64,000 nt of DNA from Stenotrophomonas acidaminiphila (lineage in GTDB: Bacteria; Pseudomonadota; Gammaproteobacteria; Xanthomonadales; Xanthomonadaceae). The stretch is taken from positions 1,720,501-1,784,500 of the forward strand of contig CP019797.1 in assembly GCA_002951995.1 (NCBI GenBank), written 5' to 3'. How positions within the stretch are numbered: position 1 is the stretch's first letter; each line of letters begins with the position of its first letter. The notes below the pieces were generated by a model. The model searched no databases. It was not told the DNA's origin and was given only the letters and a program-made list of their open reading frames with translations. Both the position numbers and the translations under genes were made by a program. Shown in pieces: positions 17,117 through 25,671 of this stretch.

Positions 17117-18634
17117 GTGACATCGATCAAGCAGGAAGACCTCATCCAGTCCATCGCCGACGCGCTGCAGTACATCTCGTACTACCACCCGGTCGACTAC
17201 ATCAAGAACCTGGCCGCGGCCTACGAGCGCGAGGAGTCGCCGGCGGCGAAGGAGGCGATGGCGCAGATCCTGATCAACTCGCGCATGTGCGCCGAGGGCC
17301 ACCGCCCGATCTGCCAGGACACCGGCATCGTCACCGTGTTCCTGGAAATCGGCATGAACGTGCGCTGGGACGACGCCACCATGGGTGTGGAGGACATGGC
17401 CAACGAGGGCATCCGCCGCGCCTACGCCTACCCGGACAACAAGCTGCGCGCCTCGGTGCTGGCTGACCCGGCCGGCAAGCGCACCAATACGAAGGACAAC
17501 ACCCCGGGCGTGGTCAACGTCAAGGTCGTGCCCGGTGACACCGTGGAGGTGATCGTCGCGGCCAAGGGCGGCGGTTCGGAGGCCAAGAGCAAGTTCGCCA
17601 TGCTCAACCCGTCCGATTCCATCGTCGACTGGGTGCTCAAGACCGTGCCGACCATGGGCGCGGGCTGGTGTCCGCCGGGCATGCTCGGCATCGGCATCGG
17701 CGGCACCGCCGAGAAGGCGATGCTGTTGGCCAAGGAAGCGCTGATGGAGCCGATCGACATCAACGAGCTCAAGGCCCGCGGCCCGTCCAACCGTGCCGAG
17801 GAGCTGCGCCTGGAGCTGTACGACAAGGTCAACGCGCTGGGCATTGGCGCGCAGGGCCTGGGCGGCCTGACCACGGTGCTGGACATCAAGGTCAAGGACT
17901 ACCCGACCCACGCCGCCAACCTGCCGGTGGCGATGATCCCGAACTGCGCTGCCACCCGCCACGCGCACTTCACCCTGGACGGTAGCGGCCCGGTGATGCT
18001 GGACCCGCCGTCGCTGGAAGACTGGCCGCAGATCACCTACGACGCCTCCAAGGGCACCCGCGTCGACCTGGACACCATCACCCCGGAAGAAGTGGCCAGC
18101 TGGAAGCCGGGCCAGACCCTGCTGCTCAACGGCAAGCTGCTGACCGGCCGCGACGCCGCGCACAAGCGCATGGTCGACATGCTCAACAGGGGCGAGCCGC
18201 TGCCGGTGGACCTGAAGGGCCGCTTCATCTACTACGTCGGCCCGGTCGATCCGGTGCGCGACGAGGTGGTGGGCCCGGCCGGCCCGACCACGGCGACCCG
18301 CATGGACAAGTTCACCCGCCAGATCCTGGAGCAGACCGGCCTGCTGGGCATGGTCGGCAAGGCCGAGCGCGGCCCGGCCGCGATCGACGCGATCCGTGAC
18401 AACAAGTCGGCGTACCTGATGGCGGTCGGCGGCTCGGCCTACCTGGTGTCCAAGGCGATCAAGGCCTCGAAGGTGGTCGGGTTCGCCGACCTGGGCATGG
18501 AGGCGATCTACGAGTTCACCGTGCAGGACATGCCGGTGACGGTGGCGGTCGATTCCACCGGCGAGTCGGTGCACACCACCGGCCCGCGCGAATGGCAGGC
18601 CCGCATCGGCAAGATCCCGGTGGTCGTGGAGTAA
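17117..18634 (+). CDS. fumA: class I (iron-sulfur) fumarate hydratase
   Basis: A 505-residue homodimeric 4Fe-4S enzyme that interconverts fumarate and malate in the TCA cycle. The three cluster-ligand cysteines are visible: Cys66 (HRPICQDTG), Cys185 (MGAGWCPPG) and Cys277 (MIPNCAATRH). GTG at 17117 is chosen because it begins the family sequence (MTSIKQEDLIQSIADALQYIS) and gives the expected length; the frame is open further upstream but codes for nothing recognisable. The oxygen-sensitive class I form here may be the only fumarase nearby. The symbol follows E. coli usage and could be fumB in other schemes. Confidence 0.92.
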   Translation: MTSIKQEDLIQSIADALQYISYYHPVDYIKNLAAAYEREESPAAKEAMAQILINSRMCAEGHRPICQDTGIVTVFLEIGMNVRWDDATMGVEDMANEGIRRAYAYPDNKLRASVLADPAGKRTNTKDNTPGVVNVKVVPGDTVEVIVAAKGGGSEAKSKFAMLNPSDSIVDWVLKTVPTMGAGWCPPGMLGIGIGGTAEKAMLLAKEALMEPIDINELKARGPSNRAEELRLELYDKVNALGIGAQGLGGLTTVLDIKVKDYPTHAANLPVAMIPNCAATRHAHFTLDGSGPVMLDPPSLEDWPQITYDASKGTRVDLDTITPEEVASWKPGQTLLLNGKLLTGRDAAHKRMVDMLNRGEPLPVDLKGRFIYYVGPVDPVRDEVVGPAGPTTATRMDKFTRQILEQTGLLGMVGKAERGPAAIDAIRDNKSAYLMAVGGSAYLVSKAIKASKVVGFADLGMEAIYEFTVQDMPVTVAVDSTGESVHTTGPREWQARIGKIPVVVE

Positions 18635-18664
18635 GGTGCGGCCGCCCTGGCGGTGTCTTCGAAG

Positions 18665-18697
18665 CGGCCCGGGCGTATGCTCGGGCCGTTTCTCTTT
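18665..18697 (+). terminator. probable terminator of the fumarase gene
   Basis: A CGGCCCG / CGGGCCG stem with a ten-base loop, followed by TTTCTCTTT, starts about 30 bp beyond the fumarase stop. Confidence 0.6.
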
Positions 18698-18710
18698 GAG
18701 GCGTGCAGAC

Positions 18711-19031
18711 ATGCGTAAAGGGCTGTGGGCGGTGCGGGTGGGCGTCACCCTGCTGGTGGCGGGGTGCTCCAGTGACGGCGGGTGGCGCGATCCACCGCGC
18801 GACGACCCGGCCGCATGCGTGAACCACTGCCAGAGCGCCTATCAGCGCTGCAACGCCAATCCACGCGGCTACGGCGATTGCGGCCAGGCCAGCCGCGACA
18901 ACCAGTGCGACACGATCACCAACCCCGAACTGCGCGGCGCCTGCCAGACCTCGCAGGCGTTCTGCCAGAACCGCTCGGCGGCCGCGGTCTGCGGCGAGCG
19001 GCTGAACAGCTGCATGGCTGGCTGCAACTGA
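18711..19031 (+). CDS. small cysteine-rich lipoprotein
   Basis: A 106-residue protein beginning with a short basic stretch and hydrophobic core ending in a LLVAGC lipobox (Cys19). The mature part carries ten further cysteines in a spaced pattern (CVNHCQSAYQRC, then C-C-C-C to a final CMAGCN), which implies several disulphides in the periplasm. Spacing of pairs resembles small secreted Cys-rich domains but no family is recognised. It is expressed as a single gene between fumA and a GST. Confidence 0.7.
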   Translation: MRKGLWAVRVGVTLLVAGCSSDGGWRDPPRDDPAACVNHCQSAYQRCNANPRGYGDCGQASRDNQCDTITNPELRGACQTSQAFCQNRSAAAVCGERLNSCMAGCN

Positions 19032-19131
19032 GCGGCCACCCCGCCACGGCGGGCCTGGGCGGGCGGGAGGCAGTCGCGGCGCGGCGGCCGCGGCGACGCT
19101 AAGATGGCGCACCACTGCCAGGGAGAGCCGC

Positions 19132-19767
19132 ATGTCCGTCGTCCTGTATGGATCGCAAAGTACCGCTTCACTGGTGGTGCACTGGTTGTTGATCGAACTG
19201 GGCATCGAGCATGAGCTGCACCAGCTCGATTTCGAGCGGCGCGAGCAGAAGTCGCCCGGTTACCTGGCGATCAATCCGGCCGGCCGGGTGCCGACGCTGC
19301 TGATCGATGGCCAGGTGCTGACCGAGTCGGCCGCCATCGCCATGCACCTGGCCGACCTGCACCCGCAGGCGGGCCTGGCGCCGGCCCCCGGCACCGCGGC
19401 GCGCGGCGCGTACTACCGCTGGATGTGTTTCTGCGTCTACACCCTGATGCCGGCCTACCGGGCGTGGTTCTATCCGCATGAACCGGCCGGCGAGGGCAAC
19501 ATCGACGCGGTGAAGGGGCGTGCCCGGGTGCAGTTGGAGGCGGCCTGGCAGCAGGTGGCCGATCACCTGCAGGACGAGGGGCCGTACATGCTCGGCGCGC
19601 AGCTCTCGGTGGTGGACTTCATGATGACCATGCTGATGCGCTGGTCGCGCAACATGCCGTGCCCGAGCGACGCCTGGCCGGTGCTGGCCGCGCATGCGCG
19701 GCGGATGAAGGACCGCCCCGCGCTGGCCGAGGTCTACCGCCGCGAGGGCATCAGCGACTGGACCTGA
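19132..19767 (+). CDS. glutathione S-transferase family protein
   Basis: A 211-residue cytosolic GST. The N-terminal thioredoxin-like domain (1-80) shows the cis-Pro motif GRVPTLLIDG and the glutathione-contacting LTESAAIAMHLAD; the C-terminal helical domain carries the N-capping box VVDFMM. The catalytic Ser/Cys position near the N-terminus is in YGSQSTAS, suggesting a serine-type enzyme. Substrate is unknown. The start ATG at 19132 is preceded by AGGGAGA. Confidence 0.87.
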   Translation: MSVVLYGSQSTASLVVHWLLIELGIEHELHQLDFERREQKSPGYLAINPAGRVPTLLIDGQVLTESAAIAMHLADLHPQAGLAPAPGTAARGAYYRWMCFCVYTLMPAYRAWFYPHEPAGEGNIDAVKGRARVQLEAAWQQVADHLQDEGPYMLGAQLSVVDFMMTMLMRWSRNMPCPSDAWPVLAAHARRMKDRPALAEVYRREGISDWT

Positions 19768-19833
19768 ACCCGCGCCGCGGCCGTTGCCCGCCCGTGCGGG
19801 CGCGCTGCCGGGCACGGGCCTGCCTGGGGCGGC

Positions 19834-20943
19834 TCAATCCACGTAATCGTCGAATTTGCGGCCGCCCTGGAATGGCATCAGGTGCTGGCGCACGATGCCC
19901 TTGGGCACCGTTTCCAGTTTCATCACGCCGTACTCCTGCGGCCACTGCGCCGGGTCGCGCGGCAGCTTGAAGGTGCCCATCAGCATGTCCACCAGCGGCA
20001 GGTGGATGGCGTAGTTCACGTCCACGTACTCCCGCTGCCGGGCGTGGTGCCAGTGGTGATAGCGCGGCAGCACCACCAGATACTCCAGCCAGCCGAAGCG
20101 GAGCCCGAGGTTGGCATGGGCCAGCACCGCCTGCAGCCCGACCAGGATCACGTAGGCGTTCACCGCCGGGGTCGAGAAGCCCAGCACCAGCAGTGGCAGC
20201 AGCACCGCGCTGCGGGTCATCACGATCTCGACGATATGGATGCGCGAGCCGGCCAGCCAGTCCATGTGCCGGCTGGAATGGTGCACGGCGTGGAAGCGCC
20301 ATAGCCACGGGATGTTGTGGTACGCGCGGTGCAGCAGCGCCTGCGCCATGTCGGCCACGAACACCGCGATCAGGAACTGTGCCCAGACCGGCAGCGACTG
20401 GATCGCCGCCTTCAGCGCCGGGAACGCGGCCAGCCCGGCGAGGGTGGAGGTGGAGGCGGTGACCAGGATCAGGATGAACTGCACCAGCACGTGGCTCATG
20501 AAGAAATAGGCCACGTCGGTGCGCCAGCCCGGGCGCAGCGGCGACAGCATGCGCTTGCCCAGGTAGCGCTCCAGCGGCACGAACACCAGCGCCGAGAAGA
20601 ACAGCGACAGCACGAACCAGTCCAGTCCCAGCGAATAAGGGGTCTGCCCGATCGCGTCGAACTGCACGTTGGTGCCGCCCAGCAGCACCGCGAGGGTCGC
20701 GCTGCCGACGCCGATCATGGCGATGCGCTTGTTGCGGTTGCGCAGGATGGCCAGCGTGCCCAGCACGAACGCGGCGGCCAGGCCGACCAGCAGCAGGTGG
20801 CGGGCGAACTGTTCGTTGTAGACGGCGCGGAACTCGCGGCTGGTCAGCAGTTCGGGAAAGTGGAAGCAGGCCACCGCCATCAGGCTCAGCAGCCCCAGCA
20901 GCGCGGACGCGTGGGCGAAGAAGGAGCGGTGCGGTCGGGCCAT
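19834..20943 (-). CDS. fatty acid hydroxylase / sterol desaturase family membrane protein
   Basis: A 369-residue di-iron membrane enzyme. The three His clusters of the superfamily are visible: HRAYH, HAVHHSS and HHWHH, placed between pairs of hydrophobic segments in the C-terminal two thirds. The N-terminal third adds about four more membrane helices. Such bacterial proteins hydroxylate acyl or hopanoid lipids; the exact substrate cannot be inferred. ATG at 20943 begins MARPHRSFFAHASALLG; the open frame continues upstream through unrelated sequence including arsC on a shifted frame. Confidence 0.83.
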   Translation of the reverse strand: MARPHRSFFAHASALLGLLSLMAVACFHFPELLTSREFRAVYNEQFARHLLLVGLAAAFVLGTLAILRNRNKRIAMIGVGSATLAVLLGGTNVQFDAIGQTPYSLGLDWFVLSLFFSALVFVPLERYLGKRMLSPLRPGWRTDVAYFFMSHVLVQFILILVTASTSTLAGLAAFPALKAAIQSLPVWAQFLIAVFVADMAQALLHRAYHNIPWLWRFHAVHHSSRHMDWLAGSRIHIVEIVMTRSAVLLPLLVLGFSTPAVNAYVILVGLQAVLAHANLGLRFGWLEYLVVLPRYHHWHHARQREYVDVNYAIHLPLVDMLMGTFKLPRDPAQWPQEYGVMKLETVPKGIVRQHLMPFQGGRKFDDYVD

Positions 20944-21101
20944 GCGCGGACTTCCTGTCGAGGGGCCGCGCGATTCTGCCTGTACCCGGCGAAGGGCCAC
21001 AAGTCCGGCCCTGCCGGGTGCAGGGCGCGTGGTGGCGGCCGGCGGCGGCATTGCCCGCCGCCGCGGAGGCCTGCGCCGTTGCCGGCGCGTGCCCGCGAGG
21101 A

Positions 21102-21449
21102 CTACAGCAGCGTGCGCACCGTCTCCGGCGGGCGGCACAGCGCGGTGCCCTTGGGCGTGCGCACGATCGGCCGGTTGATCAGCGCCGGGTGCATCGCCAT
21201 CGCCTCGACCAGCGCGGCCTCGTCGTCGAGCCGGTCGGCCAGCCCCAGTTCGGCATAGGCGGGTTCCTTGCTGCGCAGCAGCGCGCGCGCGGGGATGCCC
21301 ATCTCGTCGAGCAGCTGGCGCAGGGTGGCCGGGTCCGGCGGCGTGGCCAGGTAGTCGATGACCTCGATGTCGGCGCCGGCCTGCTGCAGCAGGGCCAGCG
21401 CGCCGCGCGAATTCGAACAGCGGTTGTTGTGCCAGATCGTTGCTTTCAT
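21102..21449 (-). CDS. arsC: ArsC-type arsenate reductase (glutaredoxin dependent)
   Basis: A 115-residue thioredoxin-fold reductase. The nucleophilic Cys11 lies in HNNRCSNSRGAL, and the anion-binding Arg residues are found in LLRSKEPAY and NRPIVRTPKGTALCRPPETV, as in classical ArsC. It may reduce arsenate or be a YfgD-like paralogue of unknown function, since no other ars gene is nearby. It begins 5 bp after the pldA stop, so the pair is probably one transcript. Confidence 0.85.
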   Translation of the reverse strand: MKATIWHNNRCSNSRGALALLQQAGADIEVIDYLATPPDPATLRQLLDEMGIPARALLRSKEPAYAELGLADRLDDEAALVEAMAMHPALINRPIVRTPKGTALCRPPETVRTLL

Positions 21450-21454
21450 TGCCT

Positions 21455-22609
21455 TCAGAACCATTCCAACAGCGAGACGCCGACGCCGACATAGGTGGCG
21501 CGGTGGTTGTAGTCGATCATGCTTTCGCCATAGCCGTCGAACACCTGGACGTGGCCGCGCAGCAACCGGCTGAGCGGGAAGCCGTAGTCCAGCTGCACCG
21601 AACCGTGCGAGCGGTCGCCGCCGCGCAGCGAATGGCGCGCGGTCACCGAGAACTCGTGGCCGTTGCGGTTGTAGACCACGGTGGCGTCGCCGCGGCCGAT
21701 GTAATCCTCGATGTCCGGGTTGTTGTCGTCGCGGCCGTTCTCCGGGATGCGATACCACGGCCGCAGCATGATCGCCCAGTTGTCACGGTCCAGGCCGACG
21801 TTCAGGATCACCCGGTTCCAGCTGCGCGACAGCGGGTCGCTGCGGCCATTGGACTGGTGGTTGAGGCTGATGCCGGTCATGCGCCCGTTCCAGCCGAACA
21901 GCGAATAGCCGTTGCGGAACACCAGCATGGCCTCGGGCTCGTAGTTGGTCTCGCGGAACGGGCGCGAGATCTCGCTGTTGTAGGCCTGCCAGCGCGAACT
22001 CTGGGTATAGCCGACCCAGATGTCGCCGTTGTCGCCGAACAGGTTCTCGGCGACCTTGGTCTTGAAGCTGAGCTGGAACTTCAGTTCGGTGGCGTCCAGG
22101 TCCTCGGCCTCGGTCGCGGTGTTGGCCGGGTTGGGCGAGTGCGGCAACCGGTTCGGCTTGCTGCTCCAGAACGCGGGCAGCAGGTACACCGGCTTGTAGG
22201 CGCGCAGCTGGAACAGGCCGAGCTTGGAGTCTTTCGCCAGCTCCCAGCGACTGTCCAGCATCGACCCCCGGCCGGCGTTGGCCACGGCCGAGGCCAGGTC
22301 GTCATGGGCGAACAGCTCGTTGCGTCGTGGCAGCGGCTGCTCGGCCTCGCGGGCGCTGGCCTTGGCCTCCTTGAGCGTCTGCTGCGCGGCGCTGGCCGCG
22401 GCGTCCGCGGCACGGGTATCGGCCGGGGTGCGGCCGAGCGCGCTGTCGTAGCAGCTCAGGCGCGCAGCGTCCGAATCCAGGGCGAAGCAGGCCTGCGGCG
22501 AAGCGGGCGTGGTGATCGACTCCTGCGCCAGGACGGCGGCGGAGCAGCCCGACAGGGCCAGCAGCAGGGCGGGGCGGGCGCGGGAGATGTGCATGCGGGA
22601 ACGGTCCAT
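21455..22609 (-). CDS. pldA: outer-membrane phospholipase A1
   Basis: A 384-residue outer-membrane enzyme that hydrolyses phospholipids when membrane asymmetry is lost. A signal peptide (ending near AVLAQ at residue 29) precedes a low-complexity Ala-rich linker; the beta-barrel follows. The active site NHQSNGRSDP carries His251, Ser253 and Asn254, with the oxyanion Asn265 in SRSWNRV. The protein ends in Phe (GVSLLEWF), the outer-membrane assembly signal. MHISRARP at 22594 is an alternative start. arsC follows after 5 bp. Confidence 0.92.
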   Translation of the reverse strand: MDRSRMHISRARPALLLALSGCSAAVLAQESITTPASPQACFALDSDAARLSCYDSALGRTPADTRAADAAASAAQQTLKEAKASAREAEQPLPRRNELFAHDDLASAVANAGRGSMLDSRWELAKDSKLGLFQLRAYKPVYLLPAFWSSKPNRLPHSPNPANTATEAEDLDATELKFQLSFKTKVAENLFGDNGDIWVGYTQSSRWQAYNSEISRPFRETNYEPEAMLVFRNGYSLFGWNGRMTGISLNHQSNGRSDPLSRSWNRVILNVGLDRDNWAIMLRPWYRIPENGRDDNNPDIEDYIGRGDATVVYNRNGHEFSVTARHSLRGGDRSHGSVQLDYGFPLSRLLRGHVQVFDGYGESMIDYNHRATYVGVGVSLLEWF

Positions 22610-22707
22610 CGGTACAAAGGGCAGGCGCCCTGCGGCCAGGGCGTGATCCAGGGGGATTGTCGGTCATCCCCGTGTGCAGCGGGAGTCACGGGTGCCGTAC
22701 CCGCGGT

Positions 22708-23192
22708 TCAGACGAACCAGGCGACGGCGAATACCCCGAGCATGGCCACCGCCAGCCCGAGCTTGAGCGCGACGCCCAGCACGATGCCCAGCCAGGTGCC
22801 CAGGCCCACCCGGGCAGCCTGGCCCAGCCGGCGGCCATGCAGGTATTCGCCGAGCAGGGCGCCCACGAAGGGGCCGGCGAACAGCCCGACCGGCATGAAG
22901 AACAGCCCGACGATGGTGCCCAGCACCGACCCGGCCAGCGCCAGCCGGCTGGCGCCGAGCCGTTGCGCCCCAGGGTGGTGGCGAGCACGTCGATCACGAT
23001 GGACAGTGCGGTAAGGGCGCCCAGCACCACCAGCGGCAGCCAGCCGACGTGGGCAAACCCGTCGGCCCAGGCCGCCACCAGCAGGCCGGCGAAAACCAGC
23101 GGCAGCCCGGGCAGCGCGGGCAGGATCACGCCGGCCAGGCCGACGAGCACGAGCACGGCCGCTAGCAGATACAATATGAATGAATAGTCCAT
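22708..23192 (-). pseudogene. DUF456 membrane protein, frame broken near 22970
   Basis: The start at 23192 (MDYSFILYLLAAVLVLVGLAGVILPALPGLPLVFAGLLVAAWADG) is a typical DUF456 beginning. At LATTLG the frame becomes unreadable; one frame over it continues as AQRLGASRLALAGSVLGTIVGLFF and ends with VFAVAWFV at 22708. Restoring one C in the CCCC run at 22968-22971 joins both parts into about 161 residues with five hydrophobic segments and the glycine-rich core of the family. The function of DUF456 is unknown. Confidence 0.78.
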
Positions 23193-23220
23193 GCAGGTTC
23201 CGGGGGAGGACCAAAAGGGG

Positions 23221-23250
23221 TTGACAAGATTGTCTTTAGCCGATTGATTT
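23221..23250 (+). promoter_or_regulatory. candidate sigma-70 promoter of the cold-shock gene
   Basis: A consensus -35 TTGACA at 23221-23226 is followed by an A/T-rich stretch; the best -10 at 17 bp spacing is the weak TTGATT at 23244. It would give a 5' leader of about 170 nt, typical of cspA-like genes. Confidence 0.4.
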
Positions 23251-23424
23251 TTGGTTATGGTCGGGTTAAGTTTCAGCCGCTGAGCTTGGCAAGGTCACCG
23301 TGAATCGTGGCCTGATGGGTAGATCGCATGATTTGCTGCATCGTTGCACCTCGCTTCCTCCTTGCAGTCAGCCGCCTTCCAGGGCGTATCCATCAAACGA
23401 GAGAGCAACAGGGAGTCAGTCGAG

Positions 23425-23634
23425 ATGTCCGATCGCGAAACCGGCATTGTCAAGTGGTTCAATGACGCCAAGGGCTTCGGCTTCATCAGCCGCGAGAATG
23501 GCGAAGACGTGTTTGTGCACTTCCGCGCCATCCAGACCCAGGGCTTCAAGAGCCTGAAGGAAGGCCAGAAGGTCACCTTCACCGTGGTGCAGGGGCAGAA
23601 GGGCTTGCAGGCTGACGCCGTGCAGCCGGTCTGA
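23425..23634 (+). CDS. cold-shock protein (CspA family)
   Basis: A 69-residue single cold-shock domain with both nucleic-acid-binding motifs, KGFGFIS (RNP1, from residue 16) and VFVHF (RNP2, from 29). It acts as an RNA chaperone. ATG at 23425 follows GGGAG. An in-frame ATG at 23344 would add 27 unrelated residues. The leader of about 170 nt and a strong downstream terminator indicate a monocistronic mRNA, possibly with temperature-dependent leader folding. Confidence 0.93.
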   Translation: MSDRETGIVKWFNDAKGFGFISRENGEDVFVHFRAIQTQGFKSLKEGQKVTFTVVQGQKGLQADAVQPV

Positions 23635-23657
23635 TACCACACGCGGTACCGCAGAAA

Positions 23658-23686
23658 GGAAAAGGCCCGCGGATGCGGGCCTTTTC
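23658..23686 (+). terminator. rho-independent terminator after the cold-shock gene
   Basis: A GGAAAAGGCCCGC / GCGGGCCTTTTCC near-perfect stem with a small loop 24 bp past the stop. AAAA and TTTT arms flank the GC core, so it may work in both directions and also serve the leftward lipoprotein gene at 23714. Confidence 0.8.
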
Positions 23687-23713
23687 CGTGCGCTCCATGC
23701 GGGCGGGCCGGGC

Positions 23714-24202
23714 TCAGCGCAGCACCACGCGGCCGTTGACCACGCGCACGTAGGTGTTCTCGCGGATGCCGCCCAGGTCCTTCTGGTTGACCACGATCAC
23801 CCGGCCGTCGTCCATCCGCACCTGGATGTCGTAGGAATTGCCGGTGACGTTCTGCTGGATCTTGTTGCCGGCCAGCGCACCGGCCGCCGCGCCGGCCGCC
23901 GCGGAGATGTTCTGGTTGCCCTTGCTGCCGCCGGTGTGGCTGGAGATTTCATGGCCGGCCACGGCGCCGACGATGCCGCCGAGGATGGCGCCGGTGGCCG
24001 AGGGTGCGGTGCGGCCCGAGGCCACCGTGTCGATGCGGGTGACGATGCCGCAATCGGCGCAGCGGGTGGTGTTGTAACCGCCGTTGTTGTAGCCGCCATT
24101 GTTGTAGCCACCGCCATAGCTGCCGCCATAGCCCGGGGAGGTCGCGCAGCCGGCCAGGGCCAGGCTGGCGATGGCGCCCGCAGCGATCAACTGGATCTTC
24201 AT
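23714..24202 (-). CDS. glycine-zipper outer-membrane lipoprotein (SlyB/OsmB-like)
   Basis: A 162-residue lipoprotein: signal peptide with LALAGC lipobox (Cys19), a Tyr/Gly/Asn repeat (GGYNNGGYNNGGYN) at about 25-45, then a glycine-zipper pair (AILGGIVGAVAGHEIS and AAGAAAGALAGNKIQQ, about 75-120) of the Rick_17kDa/2TM type, and a small C-terminal domain ending GRVVLR. Such proteins sit in the outer membrane and are commonly envelope-stress induced. Two kinds of perfect palindrome stand just upstream (24230-24245, 24266-24299). Confidence 0.85.
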   Translation of the reverse strand: MKIQLIAAGAIASLALAGCATSPGYGGSYGGGYNNGGYNNGGYNTTRCADCGIVTRIDTVASGRTAPSATGAILGGIVGAVAGHEISSHTGGSKGNQNISAAAGAAAGALAGNKIQQNVTGNSYDIQVRMDDGRVIVVNQKDLGGIRENTYVRVVNGRVVLR

Positions 24203-24229
24203 GGTGATTCTCCTTGCCAGATGGGTAGC

Positions 24230-24245
24230 GGGTATGGCCATACCC
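24230..24245. promoter_or_regulatory. 16-bp perfect palindrome upstream of the lipoprotein gene
   Basis: GGGTATGGCCATACCC is exactly self-complementary and lies 28-43 bp upstream of the lipoprotein start, a position suited to an operator or to mRNA leader structure. The binding protein is unknown. Confidence 0.45.
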
Positions 24246-24265
24246 GGCAGGGTGAATCCTCCCTT

Positions 24266-24301
24266 TTCACGCGTGAATGGCGAGCCAACCACGCGTGAAA
24301 C
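24266..24301. promoter_or_regulatory. pair of CACGCGTG palindromes, candidate tandem operator
   Basis: TTCACGCGTGAA (24266-24277) is a perfect 12-bp palindrome and CACGCGTGAAA (24290-24300) repeats its core. Their centres are about 22 bp apart, two helical turns, so dimers could bind on the same face. They lie between the cytochrome-like gene and the glycine-zipper lipoprotein gene. Confidence 0.45.
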
Positions 24302-24311
24302 CCGGGTCGAA

Positions 24312-24742
24312 TCACCTGAAATCCTGGTGGCAGGCCTTGCAGTCGTTTCCAAGCTGTTCAGTGACCGCGGCCAGTGCGGTGCAGTCGGCCGGGGCGCGGC
24401 CAGGGCGTCGTTCAAGGTGGCGCGGAAGCGGCTTGCGTGCTGCTGGAAGCGCGCATCGTCGCGCAGGCCGGGGAAGGCCAGGTCCAGGTCGTTGGTCAGC
24501 AGGCGCAGGGTCTGCAGGCGCGGGGTCGAGTCGTTGATCGTGCAGCGGTTCTGCTTGCGGCTGTCGCCCAGCAGTTGGGACTGGCGTGCCATGACATTCA
24601 TCAGGCTGTGCGGGAACGGATCCTGCCGCGCCTGGATGGCCCGCATCGCCATCACGGTGGCGACCCCGCCGATCAGCAGGCCGGCGATCAGCACGAACAG
24701 GTAGCGGGATGCGTTGGACTGGGTGCGGCTGGGTTCGGTCAT
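24312..24742 (-). pseudogene. membrane-anchored c-type cytochrome-like protein, frame broken near 24395
   Basis: The start at 24742 gives MTEPSRTQSNASRYLFVLIAGLLIGGVATVMAMRAI, a single N-terminal membrane anchor, followed by a helical region (FPHSLMNVMARQSQLLGDSRKQNRC...). Near DALAAPRPTA the frame fails; one frame over the sequence ends in ALAAVTEQLGNDCKACHQDFR. CKACH is a covalent heme-binding motif and the C-terminal position recalls cytochrome c' and similar four-helix cytochromes. Adding one base near 24395 gives about 143 residues. The frameshift is probably an indel error. The partner protein is unknown. Confidence 0.7.
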
Positions 24743-24816
24743 GGGCCCGGGCTCCTTGGGGAATGCACCGATGGTACGACGCACGGCACCTTTGCGGCCA
24801 CGTTTAGAATGCGCGG

Positions 24817-25608
24817 ATGAAAGCACAACTGCGCGAACGTTTCGCCGGCATCGACCGGCTGTATGGCGCCGGCGCCATCGAACGGCTGTCCGCCAGCCGG
24901 GTGGCGGTGATCGGCATGGGCGGCGTCGGGTCCTGGGTGGTGGAGGCGCTGGTGCGTTCGGCGGTCGGCCACCTGACCCTGATCGACGCCGACGACATCT
25001 GCGTGTCCAACACCAACCGGCAGCTGCCGGCGATGGCCGGCCAGTACGGGCGCAACAAGGCGGTGGCGATGGCCGAGCGCTGCCGTGCGATCAACCCCGA
25101 TGCCAGCATCGAACCGGTGCAAGCATTCCTGACCGCAGCCAACATGGCCGAGCTGCTGGATCGCGGTTTCGACCTGGTCATCGACGCCTGTGACAGCTTC
25201 CGGGTGAAGGTGGAGGCCATCGCCTGGTGCCGACGCCGCAAGCTGCCGTTGATCACGGTGGGCGCGGCGGGCGGCCGCACCGACCCGACCCTGGTACGGG
25301 TGCGCGACGTGTCGCGCACCGAGCACGACGCGATGCTGGCGCTGATCCGCAAGAAGCTGCGCGGCGAATTCAACTTCCCCAAGAACCCGCAGCGTTATTT
25401 CGGCGTACCGGCGGTTTACTCGCTGGAGAACGTGAAATACCCGCAGGCCGATGGCAGCGTCTGCGGGCTGCGCCCCAACCTGGGCGCCGACGCGGCGCTG
25501 AAGCTCGATTGTGGTGCCGGCCTCGGCGCGGCGACCCACATCACCGGCGCGTTCGCCTTCGCCGCGGTCGGCAAGGCCCTGGAAATGCTGCTCAAGCCGA
25601 AGGCCTGA
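24817..25608 (+). CDS. tcdA: tRNA cyclic N6-threonylcarbamoyladenosine synthase
   Basis: A 263-residue E1-like enzyme (TcdA/CsdL) that ATP-dependently cyclises t6A37 in tRNAs decoding ANN. The nucleotide-binding GMGGVGSWVVEAL (from residue 33) and the adenylation contacts DADDICVSNTNRQ (about 59-71) are family hallmarks, as are IDACDSFRVK and VGAAGGRTDPT. E1 Cys motifs for zinc binding are absent, as usual for TcdA. It reads divergently from the cytochrome-like gene. Confidence 0.92.
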   Translation: MKAQLRERFAGIDRLYGAGAIERLSASRVAVIGMGGVGSWVVEALVRSAVGHLTLIDADDICVSNTNRQLPAMAGQYGRNKAVAMAERCRAINPDASIEPVQAFLTAANMAELLDRGFDLVIDACDSFRVKVEAIAWCRRRKLPLITVGAAGGRTDPTLVRVRDVSRTEHDAMLALIRKKLRGEFNFPKNPQRYFGVPAVYSLENVKYPQADGSVCGLRPNLGADAALKLDCGAGLGAATHITGAFAFAAVGKALEMLLKPKA

Positions 25609-25671
25609 TCACGCCGTAGCGCGGCAACCGGTGTCGGCCCGCGCCGTTGTCACGGTCGCCGGCGCCGCGGA

